DNA of 64,000 nucleotides from Pseudomonadota bacterium (GTDB lineage: Bacteria > Pseudomonadota > Alphaproteobacteria > Sphingomonadales > Sphingomonadaceae). Position numbers and translations under genes: made by a program. Location of the stretch: contig JAEXFD010000054.1 in NCBI GenBank assembly GCA_023400405.1, positions 1-64,000 of the forward strand, in the 5' to 3' direction. Below, piece after piece: positions 8,533 through 16,433 of this stretch. How positions within the stretch are numbered: position 1 is the stretch's first letter; each line of letters begins with the position of its first letter. The notes under the pieces were generated by a model that was not told the DNA's origin, did no database searches, and saw only the letters and a list, made by a program, of their open reading frames with translations.

Positions 8533-9243
8533 ATGACCGACAAGCCACTTTCGGAGCGCATCGCGCTCGTCACCGGTGCGAGCCGCGGCATCGGCGCGGC
8601 GACGGCGATCGCCCTGGCCGCACGGGGTGCCCATGTGATCCTCACGGCGCGGACGGCCGGCGCGCTCGAGGAAATCGAGGAAGCCATCTTCGCGGCTGGC
8701 GGATCGGCGACGATCGCGCCGATGGACCTTGCCGAGAACGACAGCGTCGCGCGGCTGGCCGAGGCCATCGGCGACCGCTGGAAGGCGCTCGACCTGCTCG
8801 TGCTTAATGCGGCGACACTGGGCACGCTGAGCGCGGTGCCGGCGATCGACTTCAAGGAATTCGCCAAGGTGCTGACGCTCAACGTCACCGCGCAGGCGGC
8901 GATGCTCGCGGCGTTCGACCCGCTGCTCAAGGCCGCTTCGGCAGGGCGCGTGATCGGGCTGACCTCCAGCGTGGGGCGCACGCCGCGTGCCTATTGGGGC
9001 GTCTATGGCGCGTCCAAGGCGGCGTTCGAGAATCTGCTGCTCACCTATGGCGAGGAAGTCGAACAGATCAGCCGAGTACGCGTCGGCATCGTCGATCCGG
9101 GCGCGACGCGGACCAAGATGCGCGCGCGCGCCTTTCCGGGGGAGAACCCGGAAGAGGTGAAGCCGCCGGAAGTAGTAGCGGAAGCCGTCGCGGCGCTCGC
9201 GACCGGCGACTTTCCGACCGGCCATTACCAGCGGATCGACTAG
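8533..9243 (+). CDS. SDR-family NAD(P)-dependent oxidoreductase
   Basis: A 236-residue classical short-chain dehydrogenase. The cofactor-binding TGASRGIGAATAIAL lies near residues 14-28, NAATLG is the family's NAG-like motif, and the catalytic YGASKAAF supplies Tyr and Lys. It starts 16 bases after purF and is probably cotranscribed. The substrate is not predictable; the compact size and lack of extensions fit a 3-oxoacyl or general alcohol dehydrogenase subgroup. Confidence 0.9.
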   Translation: MTDKPLSERIALVTGASRGIGAATAIALAARGAHVILTARTAGALEEIEEAIFAAGGSATIAPMDLAENDSVARLAEAIGDRWKALDLLVLNAATLGTLSAVPAIDFKEFAKVLTLNVTAQAAMLAAFDPLLKAASAGRVIGLTSSVGRTPRAYWGVYGASKAAFENLLLTYGEEVEQISRVRVGIVDPGATRTKMRARAFPGENPEEVKPPEVVAEAVAALATGDFPTGHYQRID

Positions 9244-9309
9244 CGTCGGCGGCCAAACCCGCAATCCTTAGCGTGCCGCCCGCAGCGGGGCGGGGACAGC
9301 CCCTTGCGG

Positions 9310-10746
9310 TCAACGGGGGATGTGCGCTGCGGGTGTTGCTGTCGGTTTGGGCGACGGTGACGGTGACGGGCGGGGCGCCGGGAGCGTGAAGCTCACCGGC
9401 GCCCTGGCTCCAGGCGTTTCCGCCGGGTACGGCGACGCAAGGAGGTCGGCCTTCCGCCGTACGCCGCTGAGCGGCGCCGGGCCCGTCAGAGGAGGCGCGC
9501 CGGGAGACGGGACGGCGAGTGGCGCCGCCGGTTCGGCAGGCGGCTGCGCACGCATGCACTGCACCGGGCTCGGGCGGCGGAACTGCGTGCAATTCCAGAG
9601 CGCCTTGGCGAAGCCCTGGCTCTGGTCGCGCAGATAGCTGAACGACATGGTCGCCACCTGCGCGCTGGTCAGCGGCAGCTTGGCCGGGGTCTGGCGGGCA
9701 TCGGCCCAGGCCATGAACTTGCAATAGGGCCGCTCGCCACAGGTCTTCACCGCCAGCGCGGCGAAGCCATCGGGGCTGATCCCCTTGGGCAGGGTCAGCA
9801 TGAAATTATTGCCCTCGCCGCCGCCTTCGACGGCCATCGGTTCGGGCACCGCGCTTTCGGGGATCGACGCGGGATCGACGAACGCGCCTTCGGTGCCTTC
9901 CATGCCCGGCAGCGGCTCGATCGCTGAATCGCCTTTGAAGTTGGGCGAGAGCCGCGCCATCAGGCCGATATTGGGCTCGATCCCGGCATAGCCGCGATTG
10001 AATGCCGGCGGCGTGCCCCACCAGCCTGCCCAGCGGAAGAAGAGGTGGGTATGGACCGCCGTGATCTTTTCCAGGCTCGCGCTCCAATAGGGGACGACCC
10101 AATTGGTATGATAATGGGTGGCGTGGCCAACCGGCTTGTAGACCGATCCTGCGAGCGCCATCCGGGCAACGTCCCGGGCGCGGGTCCAGGCCGCAGCAGT
10201 CGGCGTGTAGCGCAGGATCGCGCCATCGCAGGTGAAGGTGAACTGGCAGCCAGTCGAGCGCTCCGATCCCTGGAACACGACGCCGCACACGGTCTTGGGA
10301 AAGGCGGGATGGCGGACGCGGTTGAGCACCACCTGCGCCACGGCCCGTTGACCGACGGCATCGTCGCCCGCTTCGTAATAGACGGCGGCCGCCAGGCAAT
10401 CGATTGCCCGTGCCTGGCTCACCTCGCTGCCGAACAGTCGGAAGGCGCGCGCCGACGGGTTGGGCAGCGTCGAGAACGGAATCGAAGCGTTGAATTCCCG
10501 CGCATCGTCGGGCGTGACGATCTGGAATTCGACCGGCTCGACCGGCGGCAATTCGGTCTTGGGCACCACCCGCCGTGCCACCGCGACCGCGCGCGGCTTG
10601 TGATAGACAATGCGCGGCGTGGTCAGCACCAGCCAGGTCGGCACCGCGATCGCAGCCAGCACAACCGCTGCCAGCACGGCAGCGAGCAGCGGCGAAACGC
10701 CGGCGAACGGCGACGACAGGCGGCGAGGGATGGGTGGCAACGGCAT
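9310..10746 (-). CDS. Cell wall hydrolase, SleB family
   Basis: A 478-residue protein with one N-terminal transmembrane segment (about residues 15-42, after PPIPRRL) and a SleB/Hydrolase_2 catalytic domain at roughly 115-230. That domain reads AIDCLAAAVYYEAGDD then AVAQVVLNRVRHPAFP, with the catalytic glutamate in YYEAG. Such enzymes are lytic transglycosylase-like peptidoglycan hydrolases. The C-terminus is a long proline/alanine-rich low-complexity tail. The start at 10746 was chosen because the earlier in-frame ATG only adds a basic, poorly conserved leader. It is convergent with the SDR gene. Confidence 0.88.
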   Translation of the reverse strand: MPLPPIPRRLSSPFAGVSPLLAAVLAAVVLAAIAVPTWLVLTTPRIVYHKPRAVAVARRVVPKTELPPVEPVEFQIVTPDDAREFNASIPFSTLPNPSARAFRLFGSEVSQARAIDCLAAAVYYEAGDDAVGQRAVAQVVLNRVRHPAFPKTVCGVVFQGSERSTGCQFTFTCDGAILRYTPTAAAWTRARDVARMALAGSVYKPVGHATHYHTNWVVPYWSASLEKITAVHTHLFFRWAGWWGTPPAFNRGYAGIEPNIGLMARLSPNFKGDSAIEPLPGMEGTEGAFVDPASIPESAVPEPMAVEGGGEGNNFMLTLPKGISPDGFAALAVKTCGERPYCKFMAWADARQTPAKLPLTSAQVATMSFSYLRDQSQGFAKALWNCTQFRRPSPVQCMRAQPPAEPAAPLAVPSPGAPPLTGPAPLSGVRRKADLLASPYPAETPGARAPVSFTLPAPRPSPSPSPKPTATPAAHIPR

Positions 10747-10830
10747 GGGGCGGGGCCCATAACGCACAAGCGGCCGAGTTGGAACCATTGCGCTCGCGCA
10801 ACGCCCCAACCGGCCGCTCGGTGGGGTGCG

Positions 10831-11751
10831 TCAGGCTTCGGGCAGGAAGTCCGGAACGCTCAGATAGCGCTCGCCGGTATCATAGTTGAAGCCGAGCACG
10901 CGCGCGCCATCGGGCAGGTCGGGCAGTTTCTGAAGGATCGCCGCCAGCGTGGCGCCCGAAGAGATGCCGATCAGCATGCCTTCCTCGCGGGCCGCCCGCC
11001 TGGCCATGTCCTTGGCGACATTGGCATCGACCTTGATCACCCCATCGATCGCGTCGGTGTGCAGGTTCTTCGGCACGAAGCCGGCGCCGATGCCCTGGAT
11101 CGGGTGCGGACCCGGCTGACCGCCCGAGATCACCGGCGAAAGCTCGGGCTCGACGGCATAGACCTTGAGATCCGGCCATTGCTGCTTCAGCGTCTCGGCG
11201 ACGCCGGTGATGTGGCCCCCCGTGCCGACGCCGGTGATCAGCACGTCGATCGGCGAATCGGTGAAGTCGTTCAGGATTTCCTGCGCGGTGGTGCGGACAT
11301 GGACGTCGATGTTCGCCGGATTCTCGAACTGCTGCGGCATCCAGGCGCCCGGCGTCGATTCGACCAGTTCCATCGCCCGCTCGATCGCGCCCTTCATCCC
11401 CTTTTCGCGCGGGGTGAGGTCGAAGCTGGCGCCATAGGCCAGCATCAGGCGGCGGCGTTCGAGGCTCATGCTCTCCGGCATCACCAGGATCAGCTTGTAG
11501 CCCTTCACTGCAGCGACCATCGCCAGGCCGACGCCGGTATTGCCGCTGGTCGGCTCGACGATCGTGCCGCCGGGCTGCAGGCTGCCATCGGACTCCGCCG
11601 CCTCGATCATCGCCAGCGCGATGCGGTCCTTGATCGAGCCGCCCGGGTTCGAGCGCTCGGACTTGATCCAGACCTCGGCGCCGGGGAACAGCTTGTTGAT
11701 GCGGATGTGCGGCGTGTTGCCGATCGTCTCGAGGATTGTGTTGGCCTTCAT
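10831..11751 (-). CDS. cysK: Cysteine synthase A
   Basis: Pyridoxal phosphate enzyme that makes cysteine from O-acetylserine and sulfide. It is 306 residues long. The PLP-binding lysine is K41 in NPGGSIKDR, the substrate loop TSGNTG lies near 69-74, and the phosphate-binding glycine loop is GVGTGGHITG. The ATG overlaps the stop of the upstream MFS gene by four bases (ATGA), so the two are translationally coupled, which suggests that the transporter handles a cysteine-related or toxic metabolite. Confidence 0.96.
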   Translation of the reverse strand: MKANTILETIGNTPHIRINKLFPGAEVWIKSERSNPGGSIKDRIALAMIEAAESDGSLQPGGTIVEPTSGNTGVGLAMVAAVKGYKLILVMPESMSLERRRLMLAYGASFDLTPREKGMKGAIERAMELVESTPGAWMPQQFENPANIDVHVRTTAQEILNDFTDSPIDVLITGVGTGGHITGVAETLKQQWPDLKVYAVEPELSPVISGGQPGPHPIQGIGAGFVPKNLHTDAIDGVIKVDANVAKDMARRAAREEGMLIGISSGATLAAILQKLPDLPDGARVLGFNYDTGERYLSVPDFLPEA

Positions 11752-13070
11752 GTCGTCATCTCCTTCGGAGGCATTTCAAGATTGGCCGGAGGATCGAAGG
11801 TGCGAGCCCGCCTCAGCTCCGGGAATAGCCTGGCCCATAACGCCGTGACAAGGATTGCGCCCAATCCGCCGCCCACCACCGCGGCCACCGGCCCGATCAG
11901 CGCGGCGAGGAACCCCGATTCCGCTTCGCCCAGTTCATTCGAGCCGGAAATGAACAGCGTCGAGACCGCGCCGACCCGGCCGCGCATCTCGTCGGGGGTG
12001 TAGAGCTGGATTAGCGACTGGCGGACATAGACCGAGACCATGTCGGCAGCGCCGAGCACGAACAACGCTGCGAGCGCGATCAGCACGGCCGGTGCAGTAT
12101 CGTGTCCGATCGCGCTTGGCCCGAGCACCGGCACCAGCAGCGGCGCCGAAAGGCCGAACACCACCGTCGCCAGCCCGAACAGCGCGACCGCGAGCAGCAT
12201 CTTCACCCCCACGTCGCGCTTCAGCGGTCGCCAGGAAAAGAAGGTCGCGATCGTCACTGCGCCGACCGCCGGCGCGGCGCGCAGATGGCCAAGCCCTTCC
12301 GAGCCGACCTGGAGGATGTCGCGGGCATAGACCGGCAGCATCGCGGTCGCGCCGCCGAGCAGCACCGCGAACAGGTCCAGCGAGATTGCGCCGAGCACCA
12401 GCCGGTTGCGCCGGACATAGTGCAGCCCGTCGATCATCTGCGCCCAGGGGCTGCCGCTGAACTTGCGCGGGCTGCTCGGCAGCTTGCCGATCAGGAGCAG
12501 GAGCAGGAAGGCGAGCGTGAAAAGACCGCCCGAAACCGTATAGGGCATCCAGGGCGCGGCCGCGTAGAGATAGCCGCCCAGCGCCGGGCCGATCACGGTG
12601 CCGGCCTGCCACGACAGCGAGCTGAGCGCGATCGCCGTCGGCAGGATCTGCTTGGGCACCAGGTTCGGTGCCAGCGCCCCGAGCGCCGGGCTGGCAAAGG
12701 CACGCGCGACGCCGAGCAGCGCGGCGATGGCGAACAGGGCGGGGAGGCTGATCCGGTCGCTATAGGTGAGCCCGGCGAGGCTGAGCGCACATCCCGCCTC
12801 CAGCGCCACTGCGGCGCGGGCGATCCAGCGCCGATCGATCCGGTCGGCCACCCAGCCGGCGAATAGCGACAGGAACAACAGCGGGAGGAACTGCGCCACG
12901 CCGATCAGGCCGAGCTGGAAGGCGGCTTCCTTCACGCTCATCGTCCGGCGCGCAAGGTCGTACACCTGCCAGCCGATCACGATCACCATTGCCATCTGGC
13001 CGAGCGTCGTCGCCAGCCGGGCGAGGAAATAATAGCGGAAGTTGGCGACGCCGAAGGGGTGCTGGGCCAT
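11748..13070 (-). CDS. Major facilitator superfamily transporter
   Basis: A 440-residue integral membrane protein with about 12 hydrophobic segments and the enterobactin-exporter-like (MFS_3) layout: a short cytoplasmic start FGVANFRYYFLARLATTLGQ, the loop motif GWVADRIDRRW between helices 2 and 3, and a long central loop. It is probably an exporter in the cytoplasmic membrane. It is the first gene of a two-gene operon with cysK. The substrate is not shown by sequence. Confidence 0.9.
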   Translation of the reverse strand: MAQHPFGVANFRYYFLARLATTLGQMAMVIVIGWQVYDLARRTMSVKEAAFQLGLIGVAQFLPLLFLSLFAGWVADRIDRRWIARAAVALEAGCALSLAGLTYSDRISLPALFAIAALLGVARAFASPALGALAPNLVPKQILPTAIALSSLSWQAGTVIGPALGGYLYAAAPWMPYTVSGGLFTLAFLLLLLIGKLPSSPRKFSGSPWAQMIDGLHYVRRNRLVLGAISLDLFAVLLGGATAMLPVYARDILQVGSEGLGHLRAAPAVGAVTIATFFSWRPLKRDVGVKMLLAVALFGLATVVFGLSAPLLVPVLGPSAIGHDTAPAVLIALAALFVLGAADMVSVYVRQSLIQLYTPDEMRGRVGAVSTLFISGSNELGEAESGFLAALIGPVAAVVGGGLGAILVTALWARLFPELRRARTFDPPANLEMPPKEMTT

Positions 13071-13133
13071 GAGAGCGGCTGTAGGCGCTTCCGCAACGCA
13101 TTCGCAACGAAGGATTTTGAGCAGCCACCCCGC

Positions 13134-13162
13134 GGAAACCTTTCCGCGCCGTAGCGGTTCTT
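13134..13162 (+). promoter_or_regulatory. Weak EcfG-like (general stress) promoter candidate
   Basis: GGAAAC (13134-13139) and GGTT (13156-13159) are spaced by 16 bases, each one mismatch away from the alphaproteobacterial EcfG pattern GGAACC-N16/17-CGTT. The site lies 35 bases before the 25-codon membrane peptide gene. Listed as a candidate only. Confidence 0.25.
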
Positions 13163-13193
13163 ACGCCATCGAAACCAATCGAGGAGTCAGCTG

Positions 13194-13271
13194 ATGGGCA
13201 AGGGTATCCTGTTGTGGTTGCTGGGCATTCCGATCCCCATCATCCTCCTGATCCTGCTCTTCTGGCATTGA
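13194..13271 (+). CDS. 25-residue single-pass membrane peptide
   Basis: A 25-codon ORF starting MGKGILLWLLGIPIP and ending FWH. The first three residues carry a lysine and the rest is one continuous hydrophobic helix with a central P-I-P kink. A strong ribosome binding site, GAGGAG, sits about 8 bases before the ATG. Tiny proteins of this GKGILLWLLGIPIP type recur across alphaproteobacteria and many other proteobacteria as uncharacterised hypothetical proteins. It stands alone between the divergent MFS gene and a convergent hemerythrin-like gene. Function unknown; membrane insertion is a confident inference. Confidence 0.75.
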   Translation: MGKGILLWLLGIPIPIILLILLFWH

Positions 13272-13297
13272 GCCCTAAGGCGGTCTTCGGGGATCGC

Positions 13298-13819
13298 TCA
13301 GGCCGTCCCGAAGGTCGCCCCGCTCGGAAAGAGCAACTCCCGGATCTCCCAGCAATCTGCAACATAGGCCTGATGCGGTCCCCGTGACGCGTCGACTTCT
13401 GGCAGGGATCGCGTCATCGTTACCAGATCCCTCGCTTCCGCCTCCAGCCGATTGCGGACTCGGCCGGCCAGCCACAAGATCGAGCGGCGATAGGTGTCCC
13501 ATTGCTCTTCACCAGGGAAAGTCGCCCAGCGGCCCACATGCTCGCGGAAATCGGAGACTAGTGCCGCCGTCTCCGCACTTGCCTGACCGGCTCGGTTCGC
13601 GACGTCGCCAGTGGCGTTGCGCATGATCGGGGCATAGAATTGCCCTTCCATCCGCGCGAAATGCAGCATCAGGTCGCGGGTGAGCGACCAGCGACGAAAC
13701 CCGAGGCCCTCGACTCGCGGCGGCCGATCGCCCGAAACCAGCGCCTCGAACGCTTCCACGCTCGCCAGGATATGGGCATGCCGCGCGAGAACCGGCTCGA
13801 GGGACAAGGGCGACTCCAT
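13298..13819 (-). CDS. Hemerythrin-like (HHE) domain protein
   Basis: A 173-residue, helix-rich soluble protein. The spacing RHAHILASVEAFEAL (helix 1), LMLHFARMEGQFYAPIM (helix 2) and later HVGRWATF-x-GEEQWDTY resembles the four-helix HHE domain that binds a di-iron site, with His at about 14 and 53, Glu at 58 and His at 92. The ligand set is not complete by eye, so metal binding is uncertain. No operon partner is visible; the gene converges on the 25-residue peptide gene. Confidence 0.5.
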   Translation of the reverse strand: MESPLSLEPVLARHAHILASVEAFEALVSGDRPPRVEGLGFRRWSLTRDLMLHFARMEGQFYAPIMRNATGDVANRAGQASAETAALVSDFREHVGRWATFPGEEQWDTYRRSILWLAGRVRNRLEAEARDLVTMTRSLPEVDASRGPHQAYVADCWEIRELLFPSGATFGTA

Positions 13820-13898
13820 TTTGCTGCTTTGTCACCATTGTGCCTTCCCGAAGCTGAACTCGCCGTTCCGGACTTCGCCGTATCGGGGTTGCTACGGA

Positions 13899-13924
13899 GC
13901 CCCGCGCACCTTCGCGCGCGGGGC
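13899..13924 (-). terminator. GC-rich hairpin after the glycine-zipper gene
   Basis: GCCCCGCGC and GCGCGGGGC arms enclose a short loop 11 bases past the stop of the minus-strand gene at 13936. No T-run follows, so it is at best an imperfect intrinsic terminator. Confidence 0.4.
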
Positions 13925-13935
13925 CTCGCAACCGC

Positions 13936-14460
13936 TTAGCGGCAGCGCACCTGCTCCTTGTCAACCGAGTTGCCGAGCGCACCGCCGGCCACCGCGCCGA
14001 GCAGGGTCCCGACCGTCTTCGAACGACCGCCGGCGATGATGTTGCCGAACAGGCCACCCGCAGCCGCGCCGACGATCAGGCCCGTTGTGCCATCCGACCG
14101 CTTGCAATAATAGCGGCCGTCCTGGCCGCGATAGACGCGGTCGTCCTGCGACAGCACGCGCTCCTGATAGCCCTGCGGCGGCGCGCGATAGTCACGGGCA
14201 GGATCGTAGAAATCATCGTCGCGCGGATCATAGCCGCGCGGCGGGGGCGGGGCATCCCAGCCGCTGTTGCGGCGCGAATTGCGATAGCGTTCGAGCGCCT
14301 GCTGGAACAGGTCGTACTCGCGATCGAAGCGCTGCTGGGCGGCATCGAAACGGGCTTCCTCGCTCTGCGGGCTGCCATAGGGCCCCCGCTGCGCCGAGGC
14401 GGGCGTCGCCACCGCCATCCCCGCGGCGGCGAGCGCTGCGAGGCTTAAGAGATGCTTCAT
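13936..14460 (-). CDS. Glycine-zipper surface-antigen-type protein
   Basis: A 174-residue exported protein. An N-terminal signal peptide ends ATPASA-Q (about residue 23). The middle is rich in Gln, Arg, Tyr and Asp (residues 30-115). The C-terminus holds a glycine-zipper 2TM domain, GLIVGAAAGGLFGNIIAGG then GAVAGGALGNSV, like the 17-kDa surface antigen and SlyB-type outer-membrane proteins. It ends with a lone cysteine, CR. The start at 14460 was chosen for the signal peptide and the GGAAGGAG ribosome binding site. It probably contributes to outer-membrane integrity. Confidence 0.8.
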   Translation of the reverse strand: MKHLLSLAALAAAGMAVATPASAQRGPYGSPQSEEARFDAAQQRFDREYDLFQQALERYRNSRRNSGWDAPPPPRGYDPRDDDFYDPARDYRAPPQGYQERVLSQDDRVYRGQDGRYYCKRSDGTTGLIVGAAAGGLFGNIIAGGRSKTVGTLLGAVAGGALGNSVDKEQVRCR

Positions 14461-14698
14461 GATCTTCTTCTCCTTCCTGGATGGCCGTACGGCCGGGACG
14501 GGGAAACGTTCCGGAAATGCGCGTGAAGGATGGCTGAACGGCGCGCCGGATTGCGCCGTGAACGAAACGAAATGCGACGTGGCGAGTCCCAAGGCCGCCG
14601 CTCGGCTATTTCGCAGCCGGTGCCGATCGGGCTATGCCGCGCCGGACCAGGGCTTCGCGGCTCTTGCTGCGCCGCAGCATGATTGCCATAGGGAGGGG

Positions 14699-15040
14699 AT
14701 GAAGTTGAGTACCGACGCCAAATCTTCCGACACCCCCGCTCCGGCGACGCCGCTGGTGCTCGAGGGCATCGTGCGCCTCCAATGCCTCTCCGCGACCTAC
14801 AATCGCACGCGGATGATCCTGGCCCCGCACATCCTCTATTCGCGGCACGGCGCGCTCTATGTCGATGCGGTGATGGTTTCCAAGGAAGGCTTCCTGCCGC
14901 GCGAGGAGAAGGTCGGCACGTTCAAGCTCGACGGGCTCAAGGAACTGACCGTGCTCGAACGCGATTTCGTGCCGAGCGCGCTGTTCGACCCGACCCTGGA
15001 TAAATATCAGGGCGAGACGCTGATGGCGGTCGAGCGCTGA
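14699..15040 (+). CDS. Conserved hypothetical protein, 113 residues
   Basis: I do not recognise a named family. The product is a small, soluble, mixed alpha/beta protein with no signal peptide. It starts MKLSTDAKSSDTP after a GGGAGGGG ribosome binding site and contains RMILAPHILYSRHGALYVDA and GTFKLDGLKELTVLERDF. It resembles WYL-type or small effector-binding beta domains only in general character. The reading frame stays open for 80 codons upstream, but that stretch is arginine-rich and lacks a ribosome binding site. No operon partner. Confidence 0.65.
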   Translation: MKLSTDAKSSDTPAPATPLVLEGIVRLQCLSATYNRTRMILAPHILYSRHGALYVDAVMVSKEGFLPREEKVGTFKLDGLKELTVLERDFVPSALFDPTLDKYQGETLMAVER

Positions 15041-15084
15041 GCGGCCAGCGACGCGGAAATTGACCAAGTTCCTGGGAATCACGT

Positions 15085-15522
15085 TCATTCGACTTCCTGA
15101 TCGCGCGCCGCGAACGGGTTTGGCGGCCGGTTGCTCAGCGCCGCGATCAGGATGCGATCGTTGAAGATGCGGGTCGATCCGATCCGCTTGCCCTTGTAGA
15201 AATATTCCTTGGTGACGCCGTTGATCGCCAGATTCATCGCGCGCCCGAGTGCCAGTTCATACCCCATCAGCAGCGCCAGGTCCCAGGCGGCAGCAAAGCT
15301 CTCGGCGCCGGGACGATTGCGCAGGACATAGGCGGATTGCTTGGTCTTGCCGACCGCACGCAGCGCGTGGCGGACCGACCCCATCGCCGCGAGCGCCGCG
15401 ATGAAGTCGCGCTGCCTTCGCTCGGTCCAGCCGTCGTGGCGGAGGTTCTTCAGCGGAACGGGAGTGAAGGCGAGGGGATCGTCCTCGGCTTCGAGCGGAT
15501 CGGGGAGGGGAGTGTCGTGCAT
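15085..15522 (-). CDS. Small HTH-like protein (terminase-small-subunit-like fold)
   Basis: A 145-residue protein whose central part, RQRDFIAALAAMGSVRHALRAVGKTKQSAYVLRNR (about 36-70), reads as a helix-turn-helix of the kind found in phage terminase small subunits and resolvase-like regulators. The C-terminal half (YELALGRAMNLAINGVTKEYFYKGKRIGS) is not familiar. No other phage gene is nearby, so a stand-alone DNA-binding regulator is more likely than a prophage remnant. A perfect palindrome overlaps the start codon, which suggests autorepression. Confidence 0.6.
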   Translation of the reverse strand: MHDTPLPDPLEAEDDPLAFTPVPLKNLRHDGWTERRQRDFIAALAAMGSVRHALRAVGKTKQSAYVLRNRPGAESFAAAWDLALLMGYELALGRAMNLAINGVTKEYFYKGKRIGSTRIFNDRILIAALSNRPPNPFAARDQEVE

Positions 15523-15536
15523 CTACCAGGGTAGAT
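15521..15536. promoter_or_regulatory. Perfect 16-bp palindrome at the HTH gene start
   Basis: ATCTACC-AG-GGTAGAT: seven-base arms and a two-base centre. The innermost bases of the minus-strand copy run directly into the ATG at 15522, in the place of the ribosome binding site. The position and symmetry fit an operator bound by a dimeric regulator. Confidence 0.5.
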
Positions 15537-15561
15537 CAGACGAAATCCTACATTGGAAGCG

Positions 15562-15990
15562 TTATTGGATCCGCTCGACCGGCACGCCGAGTTGGAGCGC
15601 GGCGTCGGCCATCTGGGTATCGAAGGTGACGAGGCGCAGGCGACCACTTTCGGCGATGGCGATATGGAGCGCGTCGCCGGTGCGCAGCCCGAGATCGGGC
15701 CGGTCGAGGAAGCGCGCGGCGGTTTCGAAATGCTCGGGCGCGACGGCGATATCGGCAAGGCTGGCATCGCGGAGCCGGCGCCAGTTGTTCCATGCGACGA
15801 CCCGGTCTTCCATTGTATAGGCGCCGGTGCGTACCTTGATCGACAGCGCGCTGGCGACTTCGGTGGCGGTCCAGCCGCTGCACAGGATCGGGTCGGCGGC
15901 GTGTTCGCCGAACCACTTCCAGATCGCCTCGCTATGCACTTCCTGGGCAATCGCCGCGACGGCGGCGGAGGCGTCGAGGTAGAACATCAA
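15562..15990 (-). CDS. vapC: PIN-domain toxin, VapC family
   Basis: A 142-residue PIN-domain ribonuclease toxin. The acidic active-site residues are visible: Asp in FYLDASAA (residue 6), Glu in WTATEVASAL (about 46), Asp in LRTGDALHIAIA (about 104) and Asp in LVTFDTQMADAA (about 123). The ATG overlaps the stop of the VapB-type gene by four bases, the usual coupling of these modules. The toxin frame is intact while the antitoxin frame is broken near its start. Confidence 0.9.
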   Translation of the reverse strand: MMFYLDASAAVAAIAQEVHSEAIWKWFGEHAADPILCSGWTATEVASALSIKVRTGAYTMEDRVVAWNNWRRLRDASLADIAVAPEHFETAARFLDRPDLGLRTGDALHIAIAESGRLRLVTFDTQMADAALQLGVPVERIQ

Positions 15991-16225
15991 TAGCCGCTGT
16001 CGCGCATCTTGCGGATCACCTCGGCACCACTCTCCTGCTGATAGGGGAGCCGTTCGGCAGCGATGCGGAGCGCGGCGACATCGACCGGCTTCTTCTCGGG
16101 CAGCGGCGGGATCAGCCGCGCGGCGGGCTTGCCGCGCCGGACGATCTCGATGCTCTCTCCCGCCTCCACCCGATCGACGATCTCGCTGAGGCGCGCCTTG
16201 GCGTCGGCTAGTTGATGCGTTCCAT
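15987..16225 (-). pseudogene. vapB: VapB/Phd-type antitoxin with a frameshift at codon 5-6
   Basis: The C-terminal part is a clear Phd/VapB antitoxin: the frame ending KMRDSGY contains LADAKARLSEIVDRVEAGES and EIVRRGKPAARL. The expected start, ATG at 16225 (MERIN), runs into TAG after five codons because one base is missing between ATC-AA and CTA. Adding any one base restores MERIN-LADAK, the normal antitoxin N-terminus. No ATG exists in the downstream frame; the only near start is GTG at 16169, which would delete half of the DNA-binding domain. A real mutation, a sequencing error or recoding are all possible. Confidence 0.75.
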
Positions 16226-16305
16226 GGCGGTGGCGGGCTCCTGACTAGGTTGGTGACTATATCCGGGTTGGCACGATAAAGCTATCTTGTCTCCTGTTCG
16301 GATAT

Positions 16306-16433
16306 GCCCCGCTCCCGGCCTCGCAATCTCGGCCACCCTCTCCCCGCAAGCGGAGAGAGGAAAATGGGGAAACTTCCCTCTCTCCGCTTGCGGGGAGAGG
16401 GTGGCGCGCGTCAGCGACGCCGGGAGAGGGGGC
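16306..16433. repeat. Composite palindromic repeat, copy 1
   Basis: The core is a perfect inverted repeat: arm 16336-16360 (CCCTCTCCCCGCAAGCGGAG...) and arm 16376-16401, separated by 15 bases. Outer flanks (CTCCCGGCCTCGCAATCTCGG on the left, CAGCGACGCCGGGAGAGGGG on the right) also match copy 2 in the same order. The right edge encodes the last residues of the DUF559 protein. Confidence 0.85.

Noticed and set aside
15085..15522. Prophage remnant
   Set aside because: The HTH core resembles terminase small subunits, but no other phage gene, att site or integrase lies nearby.
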